From NCBI RefSeq assembly GCF_002954405.1, contig NZ_MQWC01000004.1, forward strand, positions 3,824,613 through 3,888,612: a stretch of 64,000 nt of DNA, given 5' to 3'. The translations under genes were made by a program, and so were the position numbers. This document shows, one piece after another, positions 1-9,371 of the stretch. Below the pieces are notes generated by a model that saw nothing but the letters and a program-made list of their open reading frames with translations, was not told the DNA's origin and ran no database searches. The stretch comes from Salinibacter sp. 10B. GTDB taxonomy: Bacteria > Bacteroidota > Rhodothermia > Rhodothermales > Salinibacteraceae. Positions within the stretch are counted from its first letter, which is position 1; each line of letters opens with the position of its first letter.

Positions 1-1592
1 CGGAGCAGATGACGTACGTGACCGAGCATTCGGAAGCGAGGGCATTGGCAGTGGCAAATCCGGAGCGTCTCGAACAGGCTGCCGAGATTCTGCCGGACCT
101 GCCAAACATCGAAACGGTGATCCTTTGTGAACCTGGGGAGGAGGACGGGTATCCAGACTTGCCGGACGACGTTTCCCTCGTGACCCTTGACGAGGTCCGA
201 GCACGGGGCCGAAACGCAACTGAGGATCAATCCGCGTCGGTCCAGGCTCTTCGCGATCAGATCGATCCCCAGGACCTGGCAACCATCATCTACACGAGCG
301 GGACGACGGGGCGGCCAAAGGGGGTCATGCTGACGCATGAAAACATTTCGTCAAATGCCCTCAACTCGGTTGGGGACCTCACGGGGTTCGAGAACGGACC
401 GGACGGGGAGGTAGTGCTCTCATTTCTCCCCCTCACCCACATTTTTGCACGGATGCTCCAGTATGCCTTTATGCTTCGGGGCGTGAGCATCTACTTTGTT
501 CATCCCGACAACTTGGTGGAAGCGCTCCCGAAGGTGCAGCCTACGGCTTTTGCGTCGGTCCCCCGTGTGTTGGAGAAGGTCTATGCGGGCATTCGGAAGA
601 AGATTTTAGGGATGGAGGGACTACAACGACGCATTGGAGAGTGGGCGCTGGAATTGGCCCAGGAATACGAGATGGACAAGACGATGCCGGGGACGTACGA
701 GTTAAAACGGTGGGTAGCGGACCGGCTCGTGTTTCGGAAGTGGCGGGCAGCGCTGGGGGGACGTGTGAAGTGGATCGTAGTGGGAGGGGCAGCCCTTCAG
801 CCGGACCTTGCCAACACGCTGGCAGCCGCGGGCATCACGACCCTGCAAGGCTACGGTCTCACCGAAACGAGTCCCGTCATTGCCTATACGCGCCCGCAGC
901 GCATCAAGCCGGGCACCGTGGGCGAACCGCTGCCCGGCGTAGAGGTGCGCATCGCCGACGATGGGGAAATCCTGACTCGCGGGCCGCACGTCATGAGGGG
1001 CTATTACAAGCGGCCGGAGAAAACCGATGAGGTGTTGACGGAAGAGGGGTGGTTTCATACCGGCGACATCGGGGAGTTTGATGACGACGGCTATCTGAAG
1101 ATTACCGACCGAAAGAAAGACCTCTTCAAGCTCTCGACCGGCAAGTACGTCATGCCGCAGCCCATCGAGAATCGGCTGGGCAGTCAGCCGCTCGTGGATA
1201 AGGCCGTGGTGGTCGGCAGCGATCGGAAGTTCTGTGCGGCTCTCATCTTCCCGACTGAGGATCAGGTGCGGGTGGAAGCCGACGAGCGGGATCTTGATCC
1301 CGACGCATCCTTTAAAACACTACTTCAGCACTCCGAAATCGTAGAAGCGTTCCGAAGCTTGGTCCGGGACGCAAACGAAGGCCTTGACCATTGGGCGACC
1401 GTAAAGCGGTTCGCTCTGGTCCCCGACGAACTCACCATCGAGTCGGGACTCCTCACTCCGACGTTGAAGGTGAAACGACCCGAAGTGCAGAAGACCTTTG
1501 CGACGGAAATCGACGCGCTGTACTACGAAGAGGAACCGCCGAGTGGACCGACGGACCGAGGGGCCGTGATTGCTGAAGTCGACCCGCACTAA
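1..1592 (+). CDS. fadD: Long-chain acyl-CoA synthetase (AMP-forming), 5' partial
   Basis: Activates long-chain fatty acids to acyl-CoA with ATP, the entry step of beta-oxidation or lipid synthesis. The frame is open from base 3, so the beginning of the gene lies left of the window. The ATG at 9 is an internal methionine, because the text around it (TEHSEARAL) is a conserved internal part of this family. About 80-110 residues should be missing compared with the usual length of roughly 600-650. Visible motifs are the AMP-binding P-loop YTSGTTGRPKG (near nt 285-320), GYGLTETSP, WFHTGDIG and a DLFKLSTGKYV segment holding the C-terminal lysine region. The next gene, fadN, starts about 110 bases downstream behind its own operator-like palindrome, so it probably has a separate promoter. 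The family is clear; chain-length preference cannot be read. Confidence 0.9.
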   Translation, partial: EQMTYVTEHSEARALAVANPERLEQAAEILPDLPNIETVILCEPGEEDGYPDLPDDVSLVTLDEVRARGRNATEDQSASVQALRDQIDPQDLATIIYTSGTTGRPKGVMLTHENISSNALNSVGDLTGFENGPDGEVVLSFLPLTHIFARMLQYAFMLRGVSIYFVHPDNLVEALPKVQPTAFASVPRVLEKVYAGIRKKILGMEGLQRRIGEWALELAQEYEMDKTMPGTYELKRWVADRLVFRKWRAALGGRVKWIVVGGAALQPDLANTLAAAGITTLQGYGLTETSPVIAYTRPQRIKPGTVGEPLPGVEVRIADDGEILTRGPHVMRGYYKRPEKTDEVLTEEGWFHTGDIGEFDDDGYLKITDRKKDLFKLSTGKYVMPQPIENRLGSQPLVDKAVVVGSDRKFCAALIFPTEDQVRVEADERDLDPDASFKTLLQHSEIVEAFRSLVRDANEGLDHWATVKRFALVPDELTIESGLLTPTLKVKRPEVQKTFATEIDALYYEEEPPSGPTDRGAVIAEVDPH

Positions 1593-1657
1593 CGAGTGGG
1601 CGGACGAGTTTCCTTCTGATGGCCTGGAAGCGGTTCCTTATGTGCTATCCGTCCAAG

Positions 1658-1670
1658 TTAACACTGTTAA
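1658..1670. promoter_or_regulatory. Operator-like palindrome upstream of fadN
   Basis: TTAACACTGTTAA is a perfect 13-bp palindrome around one central base and lies 30 bases before the fadN ATG. Nearly the same sequence occurs twice upstream of fadE (6437-6449 and 6468-6480). Position and symmetry suit a dimeric repressor site that blocks transcription of beta-oxidation genes. TetR-family regulators such as Bacillus FadR do this job elsewhere, but no regulator gene is visible here. Confidence 0.55.
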
Positions 1671-1700
1671 TTTCATTTCCTAAAAGCCAATACGACTCTC

Positions 1701-4115
1701 ATGGAAACGAAGGCCCTCGACACTCGCTCTCTCCATCTTTCTGCTCCGGCGACCCATCCGCCGTTTCGCACCGCTGCTGTGCTCGGAGCGGGTACGATGG
1801 GAGCACAGATCGCCGCTCATCTCGCCAATGCTGGACTGGAGGTGCATCTTCTTGACATTACTCCGGACCATGACGACGATCCGAATGCGGTGGTGAAGAA
1901 AGGATTTGAACAGGCCCGAGAAGCGAGTCCCGACCCATTCTTTACCGACGATGTGGCCGATCGGATCTACCTCGGCAACTTTCAAGGTGACTTCGAGCGC
2001 GTAAGTGAGGTCGACTGGGTCGTCGAGGCGGTGCTGGAGCGGATGGACGTGAAGCGGGACGTGCACGCACGAATCGAGGAGCACGCGAGCGACGATGCCG
2101 TGATCTCGACCAACACGAGTGGACTCCCGATCCACGAGATTGCGGAAGAGCGGTCCGACGGCTTCAAGCAGCGGTTCCTCGGGACGCACTTCTTCAACCC
2201 GCCGCGGTACATGAAGCTGCTGGAGCTGGTGCCCACCCCGCGCACCGATCCGTCGGTGTTGGAGCGCGTGGCGCAGTTTGGCCGGCTGCATTTGGGCAAG
2301 AGCGTCGTCGTCGCCAACGACGTGCCGTACTTCATCGGCAACCGCATCGGCGTCTTTGCGCAGCTGCAGGCCCTCCGCTATTACACGGACGGGGACTACA
2401 CGATTGAGGAGATCGACACGCTGACCGGGCAGCTGGTGGGCCATCCGAAGTCGGCTACCTTCCGCACTGCCGACCTCGTGGGGCTCGACGTGCTGACGGA
2501 CGTGGCGAACAACCTCTACGACAAAGTGGAGGACGATGAGCGGCGCGAGGCCTTTCAGGTGCCGGACGTGATGCAGCGGCTCGTGGAGGAGGGGCGGCTG
2601 GGAGAGAAGACGAAGGAGGGCTTTTACAAGAAGGTCGACGACGAGATCAAGTCGCTCGATCCGGAGACGTTCGAGTACACGAGCGCCGAAGAGGAAGAGT
2701 TGGGCGATCTGAAGTCCATCAAGAAGGCGGGGGGGCTCGACGATCGTCTCCAGGCACTTTATCAGGACACCGGACGCGCCGGCACGTTCTTTCGGGAGAC
2801 GACGCTCGAACTGCTCGGATACAGCGCGCGGCGCATCGGCGAGATTACGGCCAACCCGGCCGATGTCGATCGGGCCATCCGGTGGGGCTTCAACTGGGAG
2901 AAGGGGCCGTTCGAGATGTGGGATGCTCTCGGCTTTGAAACTGTGCTCAACGGCATGGAGGAGCACGGCATCGAGGTGCCCGAGTGGGTGGAGGCGATGC
3001 AGAGCCGCGGGCACACACAATTTTATCGGATGAAGGACGGAGAGCGGGCCGTCTACCTGCCCGACGAGCAGGGATACGTCGATGACCCGCGCCCAAGTGA
3101 CGAGCTGCGCCTCGCGTCCGTCAAGCAGGACAATTCCAACGAGCTCTGGAGCAATGACGAGGCGGCCCTGCTCGATATCGGCGACGGCGTGGCGCTCTAC
3201 GAGTTTCGGTCAAAGGCCAACTCGCTGGGACGCAACGTGATGATGGGGCTCCGCGAGTGCATTGATCGAGTGGAACGCGATCCCGACTTGCGGGGCATGG
3301 TGATTGGCAATGAGGGCAAGAACTTCTCCGTGGGGGCCAATCTGGGCGAGATGGCGATGGCGGCCTCACAGGGCGAGTTTGAGGTCATCGGCCAGTACAT
3401 CGATGAGTTTCAGGATACGGTCCAGCAGGTGCGCTATGCGACGAAGCCGGTGGTGGCAGCTCCGCATCAGCGCACGCTCGGCGGGGCCTGTGAGATCTCG
3501 ATGGCGTGTCCCCATCCGGTTGCGGATGCCGAGACGTACATCGGACTCGTGGAGCTGGGGGTGGGGCTCATCCCGGCCGGTACCGGGACAATGCGCATGG
3601 CCGCGAAGGCGGCGAACGAAGCGCCGAATGACAATCCCAGCGAAATCCAGGCACACCTTCGGCCCTACTTTGAAACCGTAGCGATGGCGGAGGTGGCCGA
3701 GGGAGCTGCGGAGGGCATCGAGATGGGCTTCCTGCCGGAAACGACGCGCATCGTGATGCACACGGATCGGCGTCTCTATGCCGCGAAGCAGCAGGTGATT
3801 AGGCTCAGCGAGCAGGGCTACATGCCCCCGCCAGTGATGAACAACATCAAGGTGCTGGGAAAAAAGACGCTGTCGACCTTCAAGGTGGCGCTCATGCAGT
3901 ACCGCGAGGGCAACTACATCAGCGAGTACGACGAGCACCTCGCCACGAAACTGGGGACGGTCATGACGGGGGGCGACCTGAGTTCCCCGCAGGAGGTCCA
4001 CGAGAAGTATCTCCTCGAACTAGAGCGGGAGGTCTTCCTGAGCCTGCTCGGCGAGCAGAAAACCCAGGAGCGCATCTTCCACATGCTGGAGCACAACAAG
4101 CCGCTCCGCAACTAA
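1701..4115 (+). CDS. fadN: 3-hydroxyacyl-CoA dehydrogenase / enoyl-CoA hydratase fusion (FadN type)
   Basis: Bifunctional beta-oxidation enzyme that hydrates enoyl-CoA and oxidises 3-hydroxyacyl-CoA with NAD. The dehydrogenase comes first: the dinucleotide-binding motif VLGAGTMG is at about residues 27-34, LGTHFFNP (catalytic His region) near 160 and IGNRIG near 210. The hydratase half starts near residue 495, with the oxyanion-hole segment GKNFSVGANL near 541 and GGACEISMAC, which carries a catalytic Glu, near 595. This domain order and the 804-residue length match Bacillus subtilis FadN rather than E. coli FadB. A thiolase gene follows after 87 bases, the same fadN-fadA order as in Bacillus. 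The start at 1701 is the first ATG in a good position and lies just after the palindrome at 1658. Confidence 0.93.
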   Translation: METKALDTRSLHLSAPATHPPFRTAAVLGAGTMGAQIAAHLANAGLEVHLLDITPDHDDDPNAVVKKGFEQAREASPDPFFTDDVADRIYLGNFQGDFERVSEVDWVVEAVLERMDVKRDVHARIEEHASDDAVISTNTSGLPIHEIAEERSDGFKQRFLGTHFFNPPRYMKLLELVPTPRTDPSVLERVAQFGRLHLGKSVVVANDVPYFIGNRIGVFAQLQALRYYTDGDYTIEEIDTLTGQLVGHPKSATFRTADLVGLDVLTDVANNLYDKVEDDERREAFQVPDVMQRLVEEGRLGEKTKEGFYKKVDDEIKSLDPETFEYTSAEEEELGDLKSIKKAGGLDDRLQALYQDTGRAGTFFRETTLELLGYSARRIGEITANPADVDRAIRWGFNWEKGPFEMWDALGFETVLNGMEEHGIEVPEWVEAMQSRGHTQFYRMKDGERAVYLPDEQGYVDDPRPSDELRLASVKQDNSNELWSNDEAALLDIGDGVALYEFRSKANSLGRNVMMGLRECIDRVERDPDLRGMVIGNEGKNFSVGANLGEMAMAASQGEFEVIGQYIDEFQDTVQQVRYATKPVVAAPHQRTLGGACEISMACPHPVADAETYIGLVELGVGLIPAGTGTMRMAAKAANEAPNDNPSEIQAHLRPYFETVAMAEVAEGAAEGIEMGFLPETTRIVMHTDRRLYAAKQQVIRLSEQGYMPPPVMNNIKVLGKKTLSTFKVALMQYREGNYISEYDEHLATKLGTVMTGGDLSSPQEVHEKYLLELEREVFLSLLGEQKTQERIFHMLEHNKPLRN

Positions 4116-4145
4116 GATCATCTGCTCTCCCGATCTCTCTTGTGA

Positions 4146-4166
4146 AGCCGTCCCGCCGGGACGGCT
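4146..4166 (+). other. Intra-operon stem-loop between fadN and fadA
   Basis: AGCCGTCCC, a 3-base loop, then GGGACGGCT: a perfect 9-bp GC-rich hairpin 30 bases after the fadN stop. No T-tract follows, so it is not a standard intrinsic terminator. It could be an mRNA stability or processing element setting the fadN:fadA ratio. Confidence 0.5.
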
Positions 4167-4202
4167 CAACGTTCCGACATATCAGATCTCAAGATCAACG
4201 TC

Positions 4203-5408
4203 ATGGAAGCCAAAAACGGAGCTTATATCGTCAGCAGCGTGCGTACCCCGGTCGGCAAGGCCAACAAGGGCGCACTTCAGAACTATCGTCCCGAAGATCT
4301 CGGCGCCGAAGCCGTGAAGGGCGCCCTTGGCCGCGTCGATGGCCTGGAGCCCGACATGGTTGACGACGTACTCATGGGCTGCGCCTTTCCGGAGGGACCG
4401 CAGGGCATGAACGTCGGCCGTATCATCGCCCGAAAAGCGGGACTGCCGGATCAGGTGCCCGGCGCCACCGTCAACCGCTTCTGCTCGTCCGGTTTGCAGA
4501 CCATTGCGCAGGCGTCGCAGCACATCGCCACGGGCATGGCCGACGTGGTCGTGGCTGGTGGGGCGGAGTCGATGAGCCAGGTGCCTATGAGCGGTTTCTT
4601 CTTCCAGCCCGATCCGGAGTTGACGGACGAGGACATTGGCACGTATGTCTCGATGGGCATTACCGCCGAGAACGTGGCGGAGAAGTACGAGGTGTCGCGC
4701 GAGGACCAGGACCGGTTTGCCTTGCGCTCCCACGAGCGAGCCGTCGACGCCATCGACAGTGGGCGGTTCGAGGACGAAATCGTCCCACTGGAGGTGGAGG
4801 AGACGCACTACGAGTCGGTGAACGGGCACAAGGGCGGTACCTCCACGATGTCGACTGAAGTAACGGTCGACGAAGGTCCGCGCCGCGACACGAACTTGGA
4901 GGTTCTGTCGAAGCTCCCGGCGGCGTTCAAGAAGGGCGGCAGCGTCACCCCAGGCAACTCGTCCCAGCGATCGGACGGCGGCGCCGCGACGGTCGTGATG
5001 AGCGAGCACACGATGAATGACCTCGGCGTGGATCCGCTCGGGCGGCTCGTCGGCTTCTCGGTGGCGGGCGTCGATCCGGAGCTGATGGGCATCGGCCCGG
5101 CGGAGGCCATCCCGAAGGTCTTGGAGCGGACCGGTATCGGGCTGGACGAGATTGGACTGGTCGAACTCAACGAGGCGTTTGCGTCGCAGTCCCTGGCCGT
5201 GATCCGCGAGGTGGGGTTGAACGAAGACATTGTCAACGTGAACGGTGGGGCGATCGCGCTCGGCCACCCGCTCGGGTGCACCGGCGCCAAGCTTACCGCT
5301 ACGCTCCTGCACGAAATGATCCGGCGTGAGGTGCGCTACGGCCTGTGCACGATGTGCGTGGGGGGCGGCATGGGCGCGGCGGGCATTATCGAAAATCTGC
5401 GGGTTTGA
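4203..5408 (+). CDS. fadA: Acetyl-CoA acyltransferase (thiolase)
   Basis: Thiolytic cleavage of 3-ketoacyl-CoA to acetyl-CoA and a shortened acyl-CoA, the last step of each beta-oxidation cycle. The 401-residue length is typical. The nucleophilic cysteine is C94 in NRFCSSGL. The GHPLG histidine lies near residue 355 and the second catalytic cysteine is in CTMCVGGGMG near 385. The NEAF motif is present. The gene follows fadN by 87 bases with only a hairpin between, so the two probably form an operon and a functional complex. A biosynthetic acetoacetyl-CoA thiolase has the same motifs, but the fadN neighbour favours a degradative role. Confidence 0.92.
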   Translation: MEAKNGAYIVSSVRTPVGKANKGALQNYRPEDLGAEAVKGALGRVDGLEPDMVDDVLMGCAFPEGPQGMNVGRIIARKAGLPDQVPGATVNRFCSSGLQTIAQASQHIATGMADVVVAGGAESMSQVPMSGFFFQPDPELTDEDIGTYVSMGITAENVAEKYEVSREDQDRFALRSHERAVDAIDSGRFEDEIVPLEVEETHYESVNGHKGGTSTMSTEVTVDEGPRRDTNLEVLSKLPAAFKKGGSVTPGNSSQRSDGGAATVVMSEHTMNDLGVDPLGRLVGFSVAGVDPELMGIGPAEAIPKVLERTGIGLDEIGLVELNEAFASQSLAVIREVGLNEDIVNVNGGAIALGHPLGCTGAKLTATLLHEMIRREVRYGLCTMCVGGGMGAAGIIENLRV

Positions 5409-5633
5409 CGGGGACACATCCGACCGATTCTTCGATCTGTTGGGGAGTAGGGGACAGGAGAGCGGGAGATCGGAGGATGGGTTCTGCTTCGGAGGGGCGT
5501 CTCCGGCTTGGAGGAGGATTCAGCCGACACGCTATCGTGTCCCCTGCGTTCGTTACGGTGGCCTGTGGAGGGGAGAACATTCATTGGAGGAGGGGGCCAA
5601 GGGACGAGTTTCTTGCAACCACAGGTTTGGGTT

Positions 5634-6380
5634 ATGAGTGTAGGCATTGAAGGGAAGGTCGTCGTCATCACCGGTGCCAGCAGTGGACTGGGGGCGGCGG
5701 CTGCGCGTCATCTGGCCGACGAGGGGGCGAGGGTAATTCTTGCGGCGCGACGAACGGAGCGTCTCCAGACACTTGCCGACGAGATCACTGAGAGTGGAGG
5801 AGACGCTCTTCCCGTCACGACCGACGTGACAGATCGCGATCAGGTCCAGGCCCTCATCGACACCGCCGTCGAAGAATTCGGCCGAATCGACGTGATGATC
5901 AACAATGCGGGTGTGATGCCGGCCTCACGCCTCGACCGGCTCAACGTTGACGAGTGGGACCAGATGATCGACGTGAACGTCAAGGGCGTCCTCTACGGCA
6001 TTGCGGCTGTGCTTCCCTACATGCAGGAGCAGGAATCCGGCCACGTCATCAACGTCGCCTCCGACGCGGGCCATAACGTCCATCCTGGGGAGGCGGTCTA
6101 CGCTGCCACAAAGCATGCGGTACGTGCTCTCTCCGAGGGGCTACGGCAAGAGGTAAAGCCCTACGGGGTACGTACCACAATCATCTCGCCGGGGGCTGTC
6201 GAGTCTGAGCTGCCGGAGACGATCTCCGAAGAAGATATGGCAGAGGAAATGCGGGAGGTGTACGAGGAGCACGCCATTTCGGCTGACTCGTTTGCGCGGG
6301 CCGTTGCGTTTGCGATCGAGCAGCCGGAAGCGGTGGACGTGAACGAGATTCTCTACCGGCCCACGAGCCAGAACCTGTAA
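5634..6380 (+). CDS. Short-chain dehydrogenase/reductase
   Basis: Classical NAD(P)-dependent SDR of 248 residues. It shows the cofactor motif TGASSGLG (residues 13-20), NNAG near 90, a serine in NVASDAG and the catalytic YxxxK as YAATK near 156. The frame stays open upstream to 5508, but those 42 residues look non-homologous and the natural SDR N-terminus [14 protein letters not shown] begins at the ATG at 5634. No clear ribosome-binding site precedes it. The gene sits between fadA and fadE, so a substrate linked to fatty acids is plausible, but SDR sequences do not reveal the substrate. The 225 bases before it contain no gene I can support. Confidence 0.8.
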   Translation: MSVGIEGKVVVITGASSGLGAAAARHLADEGARVILAARRTERLQTLADEITESGGDALPVTTDVTDRDQVQALIDTAVEEFGRIDVMINNAGVMPASRLDRLNVDEWDQMIDVNVKGVLYGIAAVLPYMQEQESGHVINVASDAGHNVHPGEAVYAATKHAVRALSEGLRQEVKPYGVRTTIISPGAVESELPETISEEDMAEEMREVYEEHAISADSFARAVAFAIEQPEAVDVNEILYRPTSQNL

Positions 6381-6436
6381 GGTTTTCCCATCTGGACTGT
6401 CGAAGAGGGGCTTGCAAATCTGAAGGTTTGCAAAAC

Positions 6437-6480
6437 ATAACACCGTTAAGTAGGTTAGAGAAATAAGTTAACGGTGTTAA
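6437..6480. promoter_or_regulatory. Paired operator-like palindromes upstream of fadE
   Basis: Two copies of the fadN palindrome lie 31 bases apart, start to start (about three helical turns): ATAACACCGTTAA at 6437-6449 and TTAACGGTGTTAA at 6468-6480. TAACACCGTTAA (6438-6449) and TTAACGGTGTTA (6468-6479) are exact reverse complements, so the pair also forms a larger 12-bp inverted repeat. They end 96 bases before the fadE ATG. Together with the site at 1658 they support one regulator for these genes. Confidence 0.6.
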
Positions 6481-6576
6481 TCCCTCCAGAGGTGACGATT
6501 TGAGTCGATCCAGTCGGGGAAGAGGAGGGCAGCATCGGATTGCAATCTACGTGTCCAAAAGTGATGGAGGCTCGTC

Positions 6577-9213
6577 ATGGATCTTCCCTTGTTTGACCTG
6601 TTTGCGGGAATGCCGACCCTCGGCATTGTTGCAGGCGTTATACTCGTCGCCTTTGTGCTTGGGTACACTGGTGCTCCGTTGTGGCTCTGGGCGATTGCGG
6701 GCGCAGTCGGACTGTACGGGGGCGGGGCGCCGCTTTGGGTATGGATCCCGTACGGCGTGCTTGTAGCCGTCTTCAACATTGCCCCAATCCGGCGTCTCGT
6801 GTCGGCGTCTCTAATGAGGTTGATGGAAGCGCTTCAATTCTTGCCAACCATCTCTGAGACAGAGCAGACGGCGATTGATGCCGGGTCGGTGTGGATGGAC
6901 GGCGAGTTGTTCTCGGGCGCGCCCGATTTTGATAAGACGCTCGACCAGCTGTATCCAGAGCTCTCGGAGAAGGAGCAGGACTTCCTGGATGGGCCCTGCG
7001 AAGAGGTCTGTGAGATGGTGGACGACTGGAAGGTCCACCAGCGCGGTGATCTCTCGGCAGAGACCTGGGATTACCTGAAGGAGAATGGCTTCTTCGGGCT
7101 CATCATTCCGGAGGAGCGCGGCGGACTGGGCTTCTCGGCAGCGGGTCGAAGCGCTGTCGTGCAGAAGCTCGGCGGCCACTCTGTGCCCCTCGCCATTACC
7201 GTGATGGTTCCGAACTCGCTCGGGCCGGGCGAACTGCTGCTCCACTACGGCACCGACGAGCAAAAGGAGTACTATCTGCCGCGCCTTGCCAGTGGGGATT
7301 TGATCCCGTCCTTTGCTCTCACAGAGCCGAATGCGGGGTCGGACGCCGGGGCCATGGAGTCGCACGGAGAGGTCTTTCGGGACGACGACGGCGAACTGAA
7401 GATCCGGCTCAACTGGGAGAAGCGGTACATCTCGTTGGCAGCGATTTCCGGGGTGTTAGGATTGGCCTTCAAGCTCGAAGACCCGGACAATCTGCTCGGC
7501 AAAGGGGAAGATCTCGGCATCACCTGCGCGCTCGTTCCCACAGACGCAGACGGCGTGAAGCTGGGCCGTCGTCACGATCCGCTCGGGGTGGCGTTCTACA
7601 ACTGTCCGACCGAAGGAGAAGATGTCGTGCTCCCGCTGGATGCTATTATCGGGGGGAAGGACGGAGCGGGGCGTGGATGGGCAATGCTCATGGACGCCCT
7701 CTCGGCCGGACGGGGCATCATGTTGCCGGCACAGGCTGTGGGTGGGGGCAAGTACGTTACCCGCGTCGCCGGAGCCCACGCGGCTGTTCGGGAGCAGTTT
7801 GGCCTGTCGATTGGAAAGTTCGAGGGTATCGAAGAACCGCTCGCCCGAATTGCGGGCTACACCTACATCATGGATGCGGCCCGGCGCTACACGAACGGAG
7901 CGGTGGACAGCGGCGAGAAGCCGGGTGTCGTGTCGGCCATCATGAAGTACAACACGACGGAGATGCAGCGTGACCTCGTGAACGACGGCATGGACGTGCT
8001 GGCCGGAAACGGGATCTCCCGCGGTCCAAATAACCTGCTGGCCTTGGCCTACCAGTCGCTGCCGATTAGCATTACGGTCGAGGGCGCCAATATCCTTACC
8101 CGCACGATGATGATCTTTGGGCAGGGCGCCATTCGGTGCCACCCGTACGCTCTGAAGGAGATCGAGGCGCTCATGGAGGGCGACGTGAAGAAATTCGACG
8201 ACGCGTTCTGGAGCCACATTGGACACGTGGTACGCAATGGCGTTCGGGCATTTGGGCTTACGCTAACCCGGGGGCGACTGGCGAGCTCTCCTGTGAGTGG
8301 GCCGGCTGCGCCGTACTATCGAAAGATGGCCTGGGCGTCGGCCAGCTTCGCCTTCTTCGCCGACCTGGCGATGGGCAGCCTGGGCGGCATGTTGAAGCGG
8401 AAAGAGAAGATCACCGGCCGGTTTGCCGACATCCTCTCCTGGATGTATCTGGGCACGGCGGTGCTCACACGGTTCGAGAAGGAGGGGCGCACGACGCAGC
8501 AGGAGCCGTTCCTGCACTGGAGCATGCAGTACGCCTTTGCGAAGATGCAGGAAGGCTTCGAGGGACTGTTTGAGAATCTGAAGGTGCCGGGGCTGACGTG
8601 GCTGCTGCGGCTCGTCGTGGCGCCCTGGGCGCGATTCAACCGCTTCAGCGCCATGCCGAGTGACGAGTTGGGCGGACAGATCGCGCAGGCCATTCAGGAG
8701 AAAGACGGCGACCGCGAGTGGCTTACGAAGGACCTCTACGTGCCCAAGGATCAGTCGCAGCCGCTGGGGGAACTGGAGCACGCGTTCCGGCTCAACCGCG
8801 AGGCCTACCACGTGGGCCAGAAGATCAAGGATGCCATTCGCGACGGGCAGCTTCCCAAAAAACGGCCGCACTTGCTGTTGGACGAGGCGCGGGAGGAGGG
8901 CATCATCACCGAAGGGGAGTTCGATCTTGTGCATCGAGCGGACGAGGCCCGCGAGCAGTACATCCAGGTCGACGAGTTTGAGTTGGACGAGTACCGGCAG
9001 TATCGGATGTTTCCCGGCAATCCGACGGAGCGTGGGGCGTTTGCCTCCTCGGTCGTGGATGCATCGGAGCAGCCTGGAGCCGATGAGGAAATGACAACCG
9101 ATGAGATCGGAGACGGAGCGCCTTCGGCCCACGGGGATGGCGCGCCGAGCGTTGCGGATTCCGACGCGGACGATGAGGCGCCGGATCGGCCGGAGCCGAG
9201 TGAAACGGCGTAA
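6577..9213 (+). CDS. fadE: Acyl-CoA dehydrogenase, membrane-anchored FadE type
   Basis: Flavoprotein catalysing the first oxidation of acyl-CoA. At 878 residues it matches the large E. coli FadE class (about 814) rather than the ~590-residue Bacillus enzyme. Residues about 12-70 contain hydrophobic segments that should anchor it in the membrane. The FadE-style block DGELFSGAPDFDK follows, then the acyl-CoA dehydrogenase core (LTEPNAGSDAG near residue 248) and a long C-terminal FadE-specific domain. The last 40 or so residues are a very acidic tail with two GDGAPS copies, an extension typical of halophile proteins. Two operator-like palindromes precede the gene. The electron acceptor (usually ETF) is not encoded nearby. 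Confidence 0.92.
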   Translation: MDLPLFDLFAGMPTLGIVAGVILVAFVLGYTGAPLWLWAIAGAVGLYGGGAPLWVWIPYGVLVAVFNIAPIRRLVSASLMRLMEALQFLPTISETEQTAIDAGSVWMDGELFSGAPDFDKTLDQLYPELSEKEQDFLDGPCEEVCEMVDDWKVHQRGDLSAETWDYLKENGFFGLIIPEERGGLGFSAAGRSAVVQKLGGHSVPLAITVMVPNSLGPGELLLHYGTDEQKEYYLPRLASGDLIPSFALTEPNAGSDAGAMESHGEVFRDDDGELKIRLNWEKRYISLAAISGVLGLAFKLEDPDNLLGKGEDLGITCALVPTDADGVKLGRRHDPLGVAFYNCPTEGEDVVLPLDAIIGGKDGAGRGWAMLMDALSAGRGIMLPAQAVGGGKYVTRVAGAHAAVREQFGLSIGKFEGIEEPLARIAGYTYIMDAARRYTNGAVDSGEKPGVVSAIMKYNTTEMQRDLVNDGMDVLAGNGISRGPNNLLALAYQSLPISITVEGANILTRTMMIFGQGAIRCHPYALKEIEALMEGDVKKFDDAFWSHIGHVVRNGVRAFGLTLTRGRLASSPVSGPAAPYYRKMAWASASFAFFADLAMGSLGGMLKRKEKITGRFADILSWMYLGTAVLTRFEKEGRTTQQEPFLHWSMQYAFAKMQEGFEGLFENLKVPGLTWLLRLVVAPWARFNRFSAMPSDELGGQIAQAIQEKDGDREWLTKDLYVPKDQSQPLGELEHAFRLNREAYHVGQKIKDAIRDGQLPKKRPHLLLDEAREEGIITEGEFDLVHRADEAREQYIQVDEFELDEYRQYRMFPGNPTERGAFASSVVDASEQPGADEEMTTDEIGDGAPSAHGDGAPSVADSDADDEAPDRPEPSETA

Positions 9214-9371
9214 CCTGTCTCGTTTGACCCACAGGCCCGGCAGGAGCGGCCCACGACACATTGAGGTTGGCCGTTCCTGCTGCTGGGGCTTCGGGGTTCG
9301 GATCTTTACGGTTTGGCGTTCGGTTCACAAAACGTCCATCATCAACATCGTCCCGATGCCTCATTTCTACA

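Noticed and set aside
5410-5544. GGGGACAC/GTGTCCCC inverted repeat after fadA
   Set aside because: The arms are only 8 bp and about 120 bases apart, with no T-tract, so it is too weak to call a terminator or operator.
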